Source: Lautropia mirabilis
GTDB lineage: Bacteria > Pseudomonadota > Gammaproteobacteria > Burkholderiales > Burkholderiaceae_B
Direction of reading: 5' to 3'
Assembly: GCA_945876565.1 (NCBI GenBank)
Contig: CAMCOS010000016.1
Coordinates: forward strand, 1 to 51,610
Length of the DNA stretch: 51,610 nucleotides
Under the pieces are notes generated by a model that made no database searches, was not told the DNA's origin, and was given only the letters and a program-made list of their open reading frames with translations. Shown here in pieces: positions 8,006 through 17,713 of this stretch (its first letter is position 1; each line of letters opens with the position of its first letter). Made by a program: the position numbers and the translations under genes.

Positions 8006-8863
8006 ATGACCGACAATACCACTGACTACATCCTGACTCTATCCTGCCCAGACCGAATGGGCATCGTGCACCGAGTCAGCGGCTTGTTACTCGCGCATCG
8101 GGGAAACATACTGGATGCCCAGCAATTTGGAGATGAGCAAACCAATCGTTTTTTTTTGCGGGTTCACTTTGCGCTGACTGATTCAAGCATCGACTTGGTC
8201 AAAGCGGACATGGAAGCCATCGCCCAAACGTTTGACATGCAATGGCGAATTCATGGTGCACAGAGCAAGGCCCGACTTTTGATTTTGGTGAGCAGACAGG
8301 GGCATTGCCTGAACGATCTGCTGTTTCGGGTCCATAGCGGACAGCTTAATGCCAAAATCGCAGCTGTAGTCGCAAACCATCGTGACTTTGAAGGGCTGGT
8401 GAGCTCTCACGGCGTCCCGTTTCACTACTTACCAGTCACAGCTGAATCAAAGGATAGCCAAGAGGCCGCCATACTGCAGCTTGTGCAAAGCCTGGACATT
8501 GATTTGGTTGTTTTGGCGCGCTACATGCAAATTTTGTCTCCCGCTCTCTGCCAAGCATTGGCCGGGCGAGCAATCAACATTCATCACAGCTTTTTGCCAA
8601 GCTTCAAAGGCGCCAAACCCTATCATCAAGCCCACGCGCGCGGTGTCAAGCTAATCGGGGCAACGGCACACTACGTGACTCCTGACCTTGACGAGGGCCC
8701 GATCATTGAACAAGACATTGAGCGCGTAGACCATGCCATGAGCACGCAGGACTTGACACGGGTGGGCAGTGACATCGAATCGTTGGTTTTGGCACGTGCG
8801 GTCAAAGCGCACATCGAGCAACGCATTTTGCGAAACGGTACTCGCACCGTCGTATTTAGGTAG
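8006..8863 (+). CDS. purU: Formyltetrahydrofolate deformylase
   Basis: 285 residues: an N-terminal ACT domain (about 8-85) and a formyltransferase-like catalytic domain (90-285). The catalytic triad of the family is visible as Asn191 and His193 in NIHHSFLPSF, and Asp229 in TPDLDEGP. PurU hydrolyses 10-formyl-THF to formate and THF, balancing the one-carbon pool and feeding formate to PurT. The ATG at 8006 begins 2 bases after the upstream stop; a TTG at 8000 would add two residues. Length matches E. coli PurU (280 aa). Confidence 0.93.
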   Translation: MTDNTTDYILTLSCPDRMGIVHRVSGLLLAHRGNILDAQQFGDEQTNRFFLRVHFALTDSSIDLVKADMEAIAQTFDMQWRIHGAQSKARLLILVSRQGHCLNDLLFRVHSGQLNAKIAAVVANHRDFEGLVSSHGVPFHYLPVTAESKDSQEAAILQLVQSLDIDLVVLARYMQILSPALCQALAGRAINIHHSFLPSFKGAKPYHQAHARGVKLIGATAHYVTPDLDEGPIIEQDIERVDHAMSTQDLTRVGSDIESLVLARAVKAHIEQRILRNGTRTVVFR

Positions 8864-8957
8864 ACGAGCTATAGCCATGACAGCCTAATGCGCTATCCTA
8901 GTGACTAATAGGAAATACTCCGTAAACGGGACTTAAAGTTTAACGACTCATCAGATC

Positions 8958-10004
8958 ATGCAAGACATTGACCAACTGCCATTAAAGCAATGGGCCGCGC
9001 AAATTACGCGCGCACGCGAAGCTGCCAAGCTTGATGTCGCAAGTCTCGCGCAAGCACTGATGCTCTCGCGCGCCCAATTGCGCGGGCTTGAGAGCGGTTC
9101 GCTCGCCCCGTTTCATGGTCCTGGGTATTATTTGCGTGCACTGGACAAGTGCGCCACCCATCTAGGCATTGAGCTTGATCCGCCAGTCACTGAGCTAAGT
9201 CAGTCAGATAGTCAAATTGCCTTAAACCGCGTTAAAAACCCACCATCGGCTGCCAACTTAGCCAGGCGCGAGTCCAACGCCCTGGGCGCAGACGCGTCGC
9301 CACCCAGTCGCCGGGGACGGGTTGGCATGTGGATTGCTGCCGTGTTATCGATCCTGGTGGGTACCGGCACATGGCTGGCGATTGAGGAAGGTTGGCCAAA
9401 TTGGCAACCCATGCCCATCGAGGCCGAGGCACACATCAATCGACAGGACTCACCAAGCTTAGAGGCTGCAATCAAACCAGCCGAACGAACCGTTTCCAGT
9501 GCGGTAACCCAAGCCGTTCAAGCCATATCGTCACCCACGTCACCCACGTCACCCACGTCACCCACGTCACCCGCAGTACCCAACGAGCCTGTTGCTCCCC
9601 TTGCACCCGCAGCGACCGAAATCATCACGGTGATCAAGCAACCACCGTCACAGACGTCAGCCGCACAAATCGCGATAGTTTCCTCTGAACCCGCTGTTTC
9701 TGAAACTGCTGCGCCTGACCCTGAAGCCAAACCTGAGGTTCAGACTGCACCAACCGCAAGCCTGTTTGAGGCGACATTTACAGCGGATTGCTGGGTCGAG
9801 GTACGGTTTATCAATGGCAAGATCGAGCAACGGATCTATACCTCAACCCAAACATTGAGTTTGCCTATCAACGATATTGAGCGTGTGACGTTTGGCAACG
9901 CCCAGGCGGTTCAAGCGTCTCGGGCCGGCAAGGCATTCGATGTCGTTGCGTTCACCCGATCAGGCAACAACGTGGCGCGCATGTCAGCTCAGGACTTACA
10001 GTAG
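8958..10004 (+). CDS. RodZ-like helix-turn-helix membrane protein
   Basis: 348 residues with RodZ architecture. There is an N-terminal HTH_25-type domain (about 10-85, with ARGLE/YLRALDKCA-like helices), one membrane helix (about 122-142), a long Pro/Ser/Thr/Ala-rich periplasmic linker, and a C-terminal DUF4115-like beta domain (about 270-345) with CWVEVRF. RodZ links MreB to the wall-synthesis machinery. The linker holds a 9-bp DNA repeat coding Thr-Ser-Pro. Here the gene stands alone between purU and a LysR gene rather than in the pilF-ispG-hisS neighbourhood common in betaproteobacteria, so it may be a second copy or a relocated rodZ. Confidence 0.75.
   Translation: MQDIDQLPLKQWAAQITRAREAAKLDVASLAQALMLSRAQLRGLESGSLAPFHGPGYYLRALDKCATHLGIELDPPVTELSQSDSQIALNRVKNPPSAANLARRESNALGADASPPSRRGRVGMWIAAVLSILVGTGTWLAIEEGWPNWQPMPIEAEAHINRQDSPSLEAAIKPAERTVSSAVTQAVQAISSPTSPTSPTSPTSPAVPNEPVAPLAPAATEIITVIKQPPSQTSAAQIAIVSSEPAVSETAAPDPEAKPEVQTAPTASLFEATFTADCWVEVRFINGKIEQRIYTSTQTLSLPINDIERVTFGNAQAVQASRAGKAFDVVAFTRSGNNVARMSAQDLQ
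9531..9572 (+). repeat. 9-bp in-frame tandem repeat (TCACCCACG), four copies plus partial
   Basis: TCACCCACG repeats exactly four times from 9531 to 9566, with a partial fifth copy. In the RodZ-like frame it codes Ser-Pro-Thr units within the periplasmic linker. The exact copies point to slippage and recent length change, which would vary linker length without shifting the frame. Confidence 0.85.
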
Positions 10005-10017
10005 ACCTGAGCCAATT

Positions 10018-10043
10018 TAGAACACACCTAGAACACACCTAGA
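10018..10043. repeat. 11-bp tandem repeat after the rodZ-like stop
   Basis: TAGAACACACC is repeated exactly at 10018-10028 and 10029-10039, followed by a third partial start TAGAC. It lies in the 49-b convergent gap between the rodZ-like and LysR genes. No stem-loop or T-run was seen. Confidence 0.65.
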
Positions 10044-10053
10044 CCGCCTGGCA

Positions 10054-10965
10054 TTACCGCTTGACCCGCTCAAAGCTTGCGATAGCTGTTTGCTGCAACC
10101 AATCCTCGAACGCTCGCAAAGCCTCAGTGATTTCATTGCGCATCGGGTACCCGAAATAGTACCCCTCAGCCACTGGCAAAGGCTGATTGACCGGCATGAT
10201 GAGATCACCTCGATCCAGTGCCTGTTGAGCCAAGAACCGAGGGACCAAGCCCACGCCAAGGCCCGCTTGTGCCGCTGCAAGCACCATGGCAAACATTTCA
10301 TACCTCGGCCCACCCGCAGCCTCAGCAGGATAGGCCTTGCCGGCATATTCATACCACTGCCGCCAGGCATCGGGTCTTGAATTCAAGTGCAAATGCGTCA
10401 AGCCATCCATGACCGCGGCATGCTGCGCTGTTTTGCTGACCATCAGTGCTGAGCAAATGGGCACGAGCTCATGCTCAGCGAACAACAGGCTGCCATGGGT
10501 GCCAGGCCAAACGGCGTGGCTATGATAGATGGCCGCATCAAAGGGCTCGTCATCAAACTGAAACGGCAAGGTTCTAAGGGACAAACTCACCGAGATATCC
10601 GGATGATGTCGCTGAAAATCCTTTAGCCTCGGAATCAGCCAGTGTGCGGCCAACGTCGGCAAAACAGCAATGTGCAACCGTCGCCCCAGACTTGCCCGGC
10701 TCATGAGGCTAAACGTGTCTTTCTCGATTTGATCCAAGTGCTGGCGAATCCGGCCCGCATACTCTGCCCCGGCCGGGGTCAACGCAATCCGTCGTCGAAC
10801 ACGCCTAAAAAGCTGCACCCCAAGGCGCGCCTCCAGGGAACTGACCTGCCGATGCACCGCACTGTGCGTTAGCGCCAACTCGTCGGCCGCGCGCGTAAAG
10901 CTGCCGAGTCGAGCAGTCGCCTCAAACGCCTGCAATGCGCTTAAATTGGGGATACCTTTTCTCAT
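10054..10965 (-). CDS. LysR-family transcriptional regulator (GcvA-like)
   Basis: 303 residues. The winged HTH covers about 5-65 (NLSALQAFEATARLGSFTRA, then the recognition helix around THSAVHRQVSSLE), and the rest is a periplasmic-binding-like effector domain. The N-terminal form resembles the GcvA subgroup, which often controls adjacent acyl-CoA or amino-acid catabolic genes. ATG 10965 is chosen because it begins MRKGIPNLSALQAF; an upstream TTG is less likely. It is divergent from the TPP enzyme, and the 133-b gap holds a dyad and direct repeats fitting a LysR operator. It probably regulates the TPP-enzyme/gcdH operon; the inducer is unknown. Confidence 0.88.
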   Translation of the reverse strand: MRKGIPNLSALQAFEATARLGSFTRAADELALTHSAVHRQVSSLEARLGVQLFRRVRRRIALTPAGAEYAGRIRQHLDQIEKDTFSLMSRASLGRRLHIAVLPTLAAHWLIPRLKDFQRHHPDISVSLSLRTLPFQFDDEPFDAAIYHSHAVWPGTHGSLLFAEHELVPICSALMVSKTAQHAAVMDGLTHLHLNSRPDAWRQWYEYAGKAYPAEAAGGPRYEMFAMVLAAAQAGLGVGLVPRFLAQQALDRGDLIMPVNQPLPVAEGYYFGYPMRNEITEALRAFEDWLQQTAIASFERVKR

Positions 10966-11012
10966 GAGATCATTTCCGGCGACAAAGTGATAAGTTCCAT
11001 GACAACACAAGA

Positions 11013-11058
11013 ATGTGCAATTTTATCAATTGCAATGTGCAAAACATGAACATATCCT
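11013..11058 (+). promoter_or_regulatory. Candidate LysR operator and promoter for the TPP-enzyme/gcdH operon
   Basis: The divergent gap contains the dyad TGCAAT-N7-ATTGCA (11016-11034) and a direct repeat ATGTGCAA at 11013-11020 and 11035-11042, 22 bp or two helical turns apart. A possible promoter is TTGCAA (11030-11035), a 17-b spacer, and TATCCT (11053-11058), about 40 b before the start codon. The dyad overlaps the -35 box, a common layout for LysR-type sites. No experimental support is available. Confidence 0.45.
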
Positions 11059-11098
11059 AATCAAACAATAACAACCATTCATACCAAGGGACTCAAAG

Positions 11099-12781
11099 AT
11101 GGCAGCCAACCAGTCAGTTGCTCGCACCGGCGGACAACTCATCGTTGATCAATTAGTCGCTCAAGGCGTTGATCATGTTTTTACGGTGCCGGGCGAGAGC
11201 TTTCTAGCGGTGCTTGATGCACTGGTCGATGTCAACATTAACGTCACGGTCTGCCGTCAGGAAGGCGGGGCTGCCATGATGGCGGATGCCCATGGCAAGC
11301 TGACCGGCAGACCCGGGATTTGCATGGTCACCCGTGGGCCTGGCGCATCCAATGCCCTGGCTGGTATTCACATTTCCAAACAAGACTCAACACCGGTCAT
11401 TGTGTTTGTGGGGCAAATTGAGCGCGGCATGCGTGAGCGTGAGGCTTTCCAGGAAATGGATTATCGCGCCGTGTTTGGGCAGGCAGCCAAGTGGGCCACC
11501 GAGATCGATGACCCGGCACGCATTCCCGAGGTGGTCTCCAGGGCGTTTCACATCGCCATGTCCGGGCGCCCCGGCCCGGTGGTGATCTCCCTGCCTGAGG
11601 ACATGCTGGTAGAGAGTACCACGGTGACAGATGCACCTTATGCTAGTCCGATTGACAGTGCCCCCGCTTCAGGGCAGATGGCTGATCTAGCGCACAGGCT
11701 GGCCGGCGCCAAATCACCCGTGGCGATTGTCGGTGGCGCGCGCTGGACACCAGAAGCAGTTGCACAGTTTGCTGACTTTGCGCAACGTTATCAAATGCCC
11801 GTGGCGGCCTCGTTTCGACGCCAAATGTTGATCGACCACGAGCACCCCTGCTACATCGGTGATGTCGGTTTGGGCATTAATCCAGAACTGCTTAAAAAAG
11901 TGCAACAAGCAGATCTGTTGCTGCTCGTGGGCGGGCGCATGTCAGAAATCCCGAGCCAGTCGTACACCTTGCTAGACATCCCAGTGCCAAAACAAACGCT
12001 GGTACATGTCCACCCTGATAGCAGCGAGCTTGGGCGCGTTTACGTAGCGGCACTGGCCATCAATACATCGCCAACCGCTTTTGCCAGAGAGTTAAGCAGC
12101 TTGCCTGCACCAACACAAACACCATGGACTGATGACACGCAACGTCTGCATGACAGTTATCTTGCCTGGAGCGATGCCTCCAGGGTCACTGTGCCGGGCG
12201 AACTGCAAATGAGTGGCGTGATGGCCCACCTGCAAACGGTATTGCCTGATGACGCCATCCTCTGTAATGGCGCTGGTAATTACGCGACTTGGGTTCATCG
12301 ATTCCATCGATTTAGGCAATATGGCACCCAGCTAGCACCCACCTCTGGCTCCATGGGCTACGGTTTGCCGGCAGCAGTTGGCGCCAAACGTGTCAATCCC
12401 GACAAGATGGTGGTCTGTTTTGCGGGTGATGGTTGCTTCATGATGCACGGCCAGGAGTTCGCCACGGCCGTGCAATACAAGCTGCCCATCATCGTGCTGA
12501 TTGTCGACAACGGCATGTATGGCACGATTCGCATGCACCAGGAGAAAAACTACCCTGGTCGTGTTTCGGCAACTCACCTGCAAAACCCGGATTTTGCGGC
12601 TTATGCCAGGGCTTTTGGGGGCCACGGCGAACGGGTCGAGAAAACCGCTGACTTCGCCGCTGCGTTTGACCGCGCTGTGCGCAGCAACCAGCCGGCGATC
12701 TTGCACCTGATCACCGACCCCGAGGCGATCACGCCCACGACCACCATTACCAAGTTGCGTGCCGCTGGACAAGCCAAGTAA
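11099..12781 (+). CDS. Thiamine-pyrophosphate-dependent enzyme (acetolactate synthase/decarboxylase superfamily)
   Basis: 560 residues with the three-domain layout of the POX/AHAS family. The N-terminal PYR domain has the cofactor-activating Glu33 in VPGES; then comes a central domain (about 195-330) and a C-terminal PP domain with GDG (443-445) and an NG element about 28 residues later, which bind TPP-Mg. The substrate cannot be named. It is not the usual IlvB, as no small subunit follows. AAGGGA lies about 10 b before ATG 11099. The gcdH gene begins 52 b after its stop, so both are likely in one operon under the divergent LysR gene; a 2-oxoacid reaction near glutaryl-CoA metabolism is a reasonable guess only. 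Confidence 0.83.
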   Translation: MAANQSVARTGGQLIVDQLVAQGVDHVFTVPGESFLAVLDALVDVNINVTVCRQEGGAAMMADAHGKLTGRPGICMVTRGPGASNALAGIHISKQDSTPVIVFVGQIERGMREREAFQEMDYRAVFGQAAKWATEIDDPARIPEVVSRAFHIAMSGRPGPVVISLPEDMLVESTTVTDAPYASPIDSAPASGQMADLAHRLAGAKSPVAIVGGARWTPEAVAQFADFAQRYQMPVAASFRRQMLIDHEHPCYIGDVGLGINPELLKKVQQADLLLLVGGRMSEIPSQSYTLLDIPVPKQTLVHVHPDSSELGRVYVAALAINTSPTAFARELSSLPAPTQTPWTDDTQRLHDSYLAWSDASRVTVPGELQMSGVMAHLQTVLPDDAILCNGAGNYATWVHRFHRFRQYGTQLAPTSGSMGYGLPAAVGAKRVNPDKMVVCFAGDGCFMMHGQEFATAVQYKLPIIVLIVDNGMYGTIRMHQEKNYPGRVSATHLQNPDFAAYARAFGGHGERVEKTADFAAAFDRAVRSNQPAILHLITDPEAITPTTTITKLRAAGQAK

Positions 12782-12833
12782 CGCTGACCCTAACTCAGAT
12801 TCGAATACGATCGCATTAACAGGAGCACTAACC

Positions 12834-14024
12834 ATGTCTTCAGCATCTTTTAACTGGACCGACCCACTGTTGCTCGATCAGCAGCTGACAGAGGATGAGC
12901 GCATGGTGCGCGAAGCCGCCTATGCCTATTGTCAGGAAAAACTCCTGCCGCGCGTGCTCGAAGCATTTCGCCACGAGAAGATGGATACCTCCATTTTTCC
13001 GGAAATGGGTGAACTCGGCCTGCTCGGTGCCACGATCCCAACTGAATATGGCGGCGCTGGCTTGAACTACGTCTGTTACGGACTGATCGCCCGTGAAGTC
13101 GAACGCGTGGATTCCGGCTATCGCTCGATGATGAGCGTGCAATCCTCACTGGTCATGGTACCGATCAACGAATTCGGTAGCGAAGAGCAAAAGCGCAAGT
13201 ACCTACCCAAGCTTGCCTCAGGAGAATGGATCGGTTGCTTTGGTTTAACCGAACCCAACCACGGCTCCGACCCAGCGGGTATGGAAACCCGTGCCGTTAA
13301 AACCAGCGATGGTTACAAACTCTCGGGCAACAAAATGTGGATTACCAATTCGCCCGTGGCGGACGTCTTTGTCATCTGGGCCAAGTGCGTGGGCGGTGAC
13401 CACGACGGTCGTATCCGTGGCTTTATCCTGGAAAAAGGCATGAAAGGCCTGTCGGCACCCGAGATTCACGGCAAAGTTGGTTTGCGTGCCTCCGTGACCG
13501 GCGAAATCGTGATGGACGGCGTCGAAATCAGTGACGCGCAAATGCTGCCCGACGTCACGGGTTTAAAAGGCCCATTTACATGCTTGAACTCCGCACGTTA
13601 CGGCATTGCCTGGGGTGCTTTGGGTGCGGCTGAATACTGCTGGCACACTGCGCGGCAATATGTGCTTGACCGTCAGCAGTTTGGTCGCCCGCTGGCTGCC
13701 AATCAGCTGATCCAGAAAAAACTGGCCGACATGCAAACTGAAATCACGCTGGGCCTACAAGGCTGTCTGCGCTTAGGCCGCATGAAAGACGACGGCACCG
13801 CGGCGGTTGAAATCACATCCATCATGAAGCGCAACTCTTGCGGCAAAGCCCTGGACGTGGCTCGTATGGCCCGTGACATGCTCGGCGGCAACGGGATTTC
13901 TGATGAATACGGGGTTGCACGTCACCTGGTCAACCTCGAGGTGGTCAACACCTACGAGGGCACACATGACATTCACGCGCTGATTCTTGGCCGCGCCCAA
14001 ACAGGCATTCAAGCCTTTTTCTAG
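12834..14024 (+). CDS. gcdH: Glutaryl-CoA dehydrogenase
   Basis: 396 residues of the acyl-CoA dehydrogenase family with glutaryl-CoA features. The catalytic base is Glu375 in NTYEGTHD, and Arg97 in the [11 protein letters not shown] stretch corresponds to the arginine that binds the substrate's distal carboxylate. The enzyme is an FAD protein that oxidises and decarboxylates glutaryl-CoA to crotonyl-CoA in lysine, tryptophan and glutarate breakdown, passing electrons to ETF. ATG 12834 has AGGAG 9 b upstream; in-frame codons before it overlap the end of the TPP-enzyme gene. No CoA-transferase gene is adjacent, unlike many gcdH operons. Confidence 0.93.
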   Translation: MSSASFNWTDPLLLDQQLTEDERMVREAAYAYCQEKLLPRVLEAFRHEKMDTSIFPEMGELGLLGATIPTEYGGAGLNYVCYGLIAREVERVDSGYRSMMSVQSSLVMVPINEFGSEEQKRKYLPKLASGEWIGCFGLTEPNHGSDPAGMETRAVKTSDGYKLSGNKMWITNSPVADVFVIWAKCVGGDHDGRIRGFILEKGMKGLSAPEIHGKVGLRASVTGEIVMDGVEISDAQMLPDVTGLKGPFTCLNSARYGIAWGALGAAEYCWHTARQYVLDRQQFGRPLAANQLIQKKLADMQTEITLGLQGCLRLGRMKDDGTAAVEITSIMKRNSCGKALDVARMARDMLGGNGISDEYGVARHLVNLEVVNTYEGTHDIHALILGRAQTGIQAFF

Positions 14025-14033
14025 CAAGGCCAC

Positions 14034-15071
14034 TTAAGGGCTGTTGTCTTCTTTGAAGGCAGCAGCCGCTCTACTTAATCTGTCAACCACACCAGCCCAT
14101 TCGGTGTCATTGGGCACTTGCTCGATGACCAAGGCATTCACCGGCAAGTCGTCTATCCGCCTAAGCGAAGCGTAAAGTTCACGCGCATAATCGGCTGCGG
14201 CCTGCGGCATGAGCACCTGCTCGAGACGATCCGAGCTGAATTTAAAACCTGATCGAGTCATGACCGCCAGCCGGCCCTCATGCGTATCAAGCCATCGCTT
14301 GACCCAAACACCAAGACTTACCCCGGGACATAACATCAGCGGCGTTGCGGGTGCGTAGTGTGCTTTGAGTGACCCAGATACGCGCGGGGATTGCTTGGTC
14401 TGGCCAGACACCTTGCACCCGAGCACCGCTTCGATCTGCTCAGATGTTATGGCACCAGGGCGCAGCAGCGCCACTGAGCCACCATCGGACAATGACGACA
14501 AATCCACAATCGTCGACTCGATGCCAACCTCACTGTCACCGCCTTCCAGGACGGGCATGCCCTGCTGAACCAAATCGACAAACTCAGTGCGAACATGCTG
14601 CGCTTGCGTGGGTGAGACACGACCAAACCGATTGGCCGACGGTGCGGCCACACCCGCCAGAACTTCACCAGCATCCGTCTTCATCTTGGCAAAGGCGGTC
14701 AGTAAGGCGTGCGCAACTGGGTGCAAAGGACAACGAACACCGATCGTGTGCTGACCACCGCTAACCAGCGCATCCACCGCGTGGTTTCGCCTCAAAATCA
14801 TTGTCAGCGGGCCCGGCCAGAAGGCTTTAGCAAGTGCCCATGCCTGATTCGGAACATCACTGCACCACGCTTGGATATCCGATGGCTTGGCCACATGCAC
14901 AATCACTGGATGATTGCTTGGCCGACCTTTGGCGGCATAGATCCTGGCCACTGCGCCAGGCGCTGAGGCATCGGCACCAAGTCCGTATACGGTTTCAGTT
15001 GGAAATGCGACTAACTCGCCTCGCATCAAGGCGCGCGCTGCATCGTCAATCTGCGCGTCAGTTGCTCGCAC
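14034..15071 (-). CDS. L-threonylcarbamoyladenylate synthase (Sua5 type)
   Basis: 345 residues: a YrdC domain (about 8-200) with FPTETVYGLG (23-32), KGRPSNHP (48-55) and PSANRFGRVSPT (about 143-154), joined by a linker to a C-terminal Sua5 domain. Its length marks it as Sua5 rather than short TsaC. It makes threonylcarbamoyl-AMP from Thr, bicarbonate and ATP, the first step of t6A37 tRNA modification. The product t6A is the substrate of TcdA, also encoded in this window. Start is GTG 15071, 2 bases after the purK stop; it is the last gene of the fba-purC-purE-purK run. Confidence 0.92.
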   Translation of the reverse strand: MRATDAQIDDAARALMRGELVAFPTETVYGLGADASAPGAVARIYAAKGRPSNHPVIVHVAKPSDIQAWCSDVPNQAWALAKAFWPGPLTMILRRNHAVDALVSGGQHTIGVRCPLHPVAHALLTAFAKMKTDAGEVLAGVAAPSANRFGRVSPTQAQHVRTEFVDLVQQGMPVLEGGDSEVGIESTIVDLSSLSDGGSVALLRPGAITSEQIEAVLGCKVSGQTKQSPRVSGSLKAHYAPATPLMLCPGVSLGVWVKRWLDTHEGRLAVMTRSGFKFSSDRLEQVLMPQAAADYARELYASLRRIDDLPVNALVIEQVPNDTEWAGVVDRLSRAAAAFKEDNSP

Positions 15072-15073
15072 GA

Positions 15074-16240
15074 CTAGGGTGACAATGTCGCTTTGACAGG
15101 CAAGCGCAAAAGATCGACGATCTCATTGGCGACCGTGACCGCCTGCTCAAACGTCTGAGCAGTGACATTGATGTGGCCCATTTTTCTGCCGCGGCGCGCC
15201 TCGCGCTTGCCGTACAGATGCAAGGATGTGCCAGGCTTGGCAAGCACCGCACGCCAGTCTGGTTCGTGAAGTTCGTCGCTGCCCGACTCCAACCAGACAT
15301 CGCCCAGCAGATTCAACATCACGGCCGGACTTAACAACCGGGTGTCGGCCAGTGGCAAACCCGCCATCACTCGTGCTTGTTGCTCGAACTGACTCGCGAC
15401 ACAGGCATTTTGTGTGTAATGGCCGCTGTTGTGCGGCCTAGGCGCCATTTCGTTGGCAATCAACCGACCGTCTTTGAGTACAAAAAACTCAACACACAGC
15501 ACACCGTGATACCCCAGACCATCTGCAATTTTACTGGCTGCCTCACACGCGGCTTGAGCCGTTGGTGTTTGCACGCCATCGACATGGGTGACCGCTAAAA
15601 TGCCGTTGTGGTGAACGTTGCGCGCAACCGGATAAACCACTTGCTCACCTTGGGGGTCACGCGCCAGGATGACCGACAGCTCATGGCCCAAGTCAAGCTT
15701 GGACTCCAGCACACACGGAACCTGTTGCGCATCCACAAAGGCAGCCCAGGCCTCTTCTCGGTTGGCCACGCGATACTGACCCTTACCGTCATAACCAAGT
15801 TGTGCCACCTTCAAAATAGCGGGAAACAACGCAGACGGCGCCGACTCAAGATCAGCAGGGGTTCGAATCTCGGCATAGGGAGCCACTTGAACCCCCATCG
15901 AAGCAATAAAACGCTTTTCCAGACAACGGTCTTGCGCGGGACCCACGGCACTAGCCCCAGGCATCACCTGCGTGCGACGCGACAACAACTCCAGACTGCG
16001 GGCGGGCACGTTCTCAAACTCCGTGGTGACTGCCAAGCAGCGCTTGGCCATCTCGCCCAGTGCAGTCGCATCGTCATACGCAGCAAGCACATGGTCGTCG
16101 GCCAAATCTGCCGCGGGTGAGACCGCATCCGGGTCAAGGACCAGCACTCGATAACCCATGGCTTGAGCCGACTGACAAAACATGCGTCCTAACTGTCCTG
16201 CGCCCAACACGCCCAACCACTGGCCTGGCTTGACAATCAT
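15074..16240 (-). CDS. purK: N5-carboxyaminoimidazole ribonucleotide synthetase
   Basis: 388 residues, an ATP-grasp enzyme. The N-terminal [11 protein letters not shown] (10-20) forms the nucleotide-type loop, [12 protein letters not shown] (about 143-154) is the family ATP-binding signature, and [13 protein letters not shown] (about 266-278) supplies metal and active-site residues. It converts AIR, ATP and bicarbonate to N5-CAIR in purine synthesis. Its ATG overlaps the purE stop (ATGA), so the PurE-PurK pair is translationally coupled, matching their sequential reactions. Confidence 0.96.
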   Translation of the reverse strand: MIVKPGQWLGVLGAGQLGRMFCQSAQAMGYRVLVLDPDAVSPAADLADDHVLAAYDDATALGEMAKRCLAVTTEFENVPARSLELLSRRTQVMPGASAVGPAQDRCLEKRFIASMGVQVAPYAEIRTPADLESAPSALFPAILKVAQLGYDGKGQYRVANREEAWAAFVDAQQVPCVLESKLDLGHELSVILARDPQGEQVVYPVARNVHHNGILAVTHVDGVQTPTAQAACEAASKIADGLGYHGVLCVEFFVLKDGRLIANEMAPRPHNSGHYTQNACVASQFEQQARVMAGLPLADTRLLSPAVMLNLLGDVWLESGSDELHEPDWRAVLAKPGTSLHLYGKREARRGRKMGHINVTAQTFEQAVTVANEIVDLLRLPVKATLSP

Positions 16241-16749
16241 TTTTCCAGCCTCATGGCACGCGCCGTCTCGGTCTGCGCCGCACGGTACTGAATCAGCTTG
16301 TTTGATAAGGCTTCATCGGTGGTGGCCAGATTGGCCACCACATGCAGCGCCGCATTGGCTGCACCCGCGGTGCCGATGGCAAAGGTGGCCACTGGCACAC
16401 CTTTGGGCATTTGAACAATCGACAAGAGCGAATCTTGACCCTGCAAGTGTTTGCTGGGCACCGGCACGCCAAACACGGGGATAGGCGTAAACGCCGCCAC
16501 CATACCGGGCAGATGCGCTGCGCCCCCCGCGCCCGCGATGATGGCGCGCAAGCCTCGTGACTGGGCCGTTTGCGCATAGTCGGCCATGTCGGCTGGCATT
16601 CGATGAGCAGAAACCACCTTGGCCTCGTGCGCAATACCGAAGTGATCAAGAATCGCCACCGCTTCGGACATCACGTCCCAATCACTTGATGAACCCATGA
16701 TGACGCCAACGATTGGCGCTTTAGCTATGCCTGACACATTGTTTGTCAT
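16237..16749 (-). CDS. purE: N5-carboxyaminoimidazole ribonucleotide mutase
   Basis: 170 residues, the normal size of class I PurE. Signature elements are GSSSDW (19-24), SAHR (47-50, with the active-site His49) and [11 protein letters not shown] (73-83). It moves the carboxyl group of N5-CAIR to give CAIR. ATG 16749 is used; a longer in-frame reading upstream has no family similarity. A 68-b gap separates it from purC. Confidence 0.96.
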   Translation of the reverse strand: MTNNVSGIAKAPIVGVIMGSSSDWDVMSEAVAILDHFGIAHEAKVVSAHRMPADMADYAQTAQSRGLRAIIAGAGGAAHLPGMVAAFTPIPVFGVPVPSKHLQGQDSLLSIVQMPKGVPVATFAIGTAGAANAALHVVANLATTDEALSNKLIQYRAAQTETARAMRLEK

Positions 16750-16817
16750 AAGTGTTGACCTGTGCAGCCTATAAAACCGTATTTTAGACGGTAGGGGTGA
16801 GACTGGCACTTCATCGG

Positions 16818-17693
16818 CTATTTGCTGAGCCGATCGAGCGCCTCACGATACTTGGCAGCGGTCGCTTCAATGATGTCAACGGGCAGGCGCGGTGCCGGCG
16901 GTGTCTTGTCCCAAGTCTGGGTCTCCAGCCAGTCGCGCACAAACTGCTTGTCATACGAAGGCGGACTGATACCCTCGCGCCAGGTGTCAGCGGGCCAGAA
17001 TCGTGACGAGTCCGGCGTTAACACCTCATCCATCAAATGCAACTGACCGGCGCCATCCAGGCCAAACTCAAACTTGGTGTCAGCGATGATGATGCCATGG
17101 CTCGCCGCATGCGCTGACGCTTGTTCGTATAACTTCAACGTTGTATCGCGCACTTGGCATGCTAGCGCAGGACCGATGGCCTTGATCACGTAATCGAAGT
17201 CGACATTCTCATCGTGCTCGCCCATCTCTGCCTTGGCTGCTGGCGTAAATATTGCCTGCGGCAATTGGGCAGCCTGCTTAAGCCCGGCCGGCAACGTCAC
17301 ACCACAAACTGCGCCGGTTGCCTGGTAGTCTTTCCAGCCTGAACCAATCAGGTAACCGCGAGCCACGGCCTCCACCAATATCGGCTTCAAACGCTTGACC
17401 ACCATCGCACGGCCGCGCACTTGATCGCGCTCGTGCGCCAGAACGACCGACTCAGGATCAATGCCAGTGGCATGATTTGGAATGATGTGTCTAAGCTTGC
17501 CCAGCCAGAACTCGGTCAGTTTCGTCAGCACCTCGCCCTTTCCAGGGATAGGGTCATCAAGGATGACATCAAATGCCGAGATGCGATCTGAGGCCACGAT
17601 CAGCAGCTTGTCTTGACCGACTGCGTACATGTCGCGCACCTTGCCGCGCGCCAGCAACGGCAAGGAGGTAATACTTGATTGATGCAACGTCAC
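16818..17693 (-). CDS. purC: SAICAR synthetase
   Basis: 291 residues, the longer PurC form. It begins [19 protein letters not shown], matching the family N-terminus with the GKVRDMY nucleotide-site motif at 17-23. It ligates aspartate to CAIR using ATP to give SAICAR. The start codon is GTG 17693; the aligned N-terminus supports it. It lies 20 b after fba, so glycolytic and purine genes share one transcript. Confidence 0.95.
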   Translation of the reverse strand: MTLHQSSITSLPLLARGKVRDMYAVGQDKLLIVASDRISAFDVILDDPIPGKGEVLTKLTEFWLGKLRHIIPNHATGIDPESVVLAHERDQVRGRAMVVKRLKPILVEAVARGYLIGSGWKDYQATGAVCGVTLPAGLKQAAQLPQAIFTPAAKAEMGEHDENVDFDYVIKAIGPALACQVRDTTLKLYEQASAHAASHGIIIADTKFEFGLDGAGQLHLMDEVLTPDSSRFWPADTWREGISPPSYDKQFVRDWLETQTWDKTPPAPRLPVDIIEATAAKYREALDRLSK

Positions 17694-17713
17694 GGTTATC
17701 TAGATTCCCAAGC

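Noticed and set aside
9531-9572. Short regular repeats considered as a CRISPR or regulatory iteron array
   Set aside because: The unit is 9 bp with no spacers, in frame and coding within a Pro/Ser/Thr linker.
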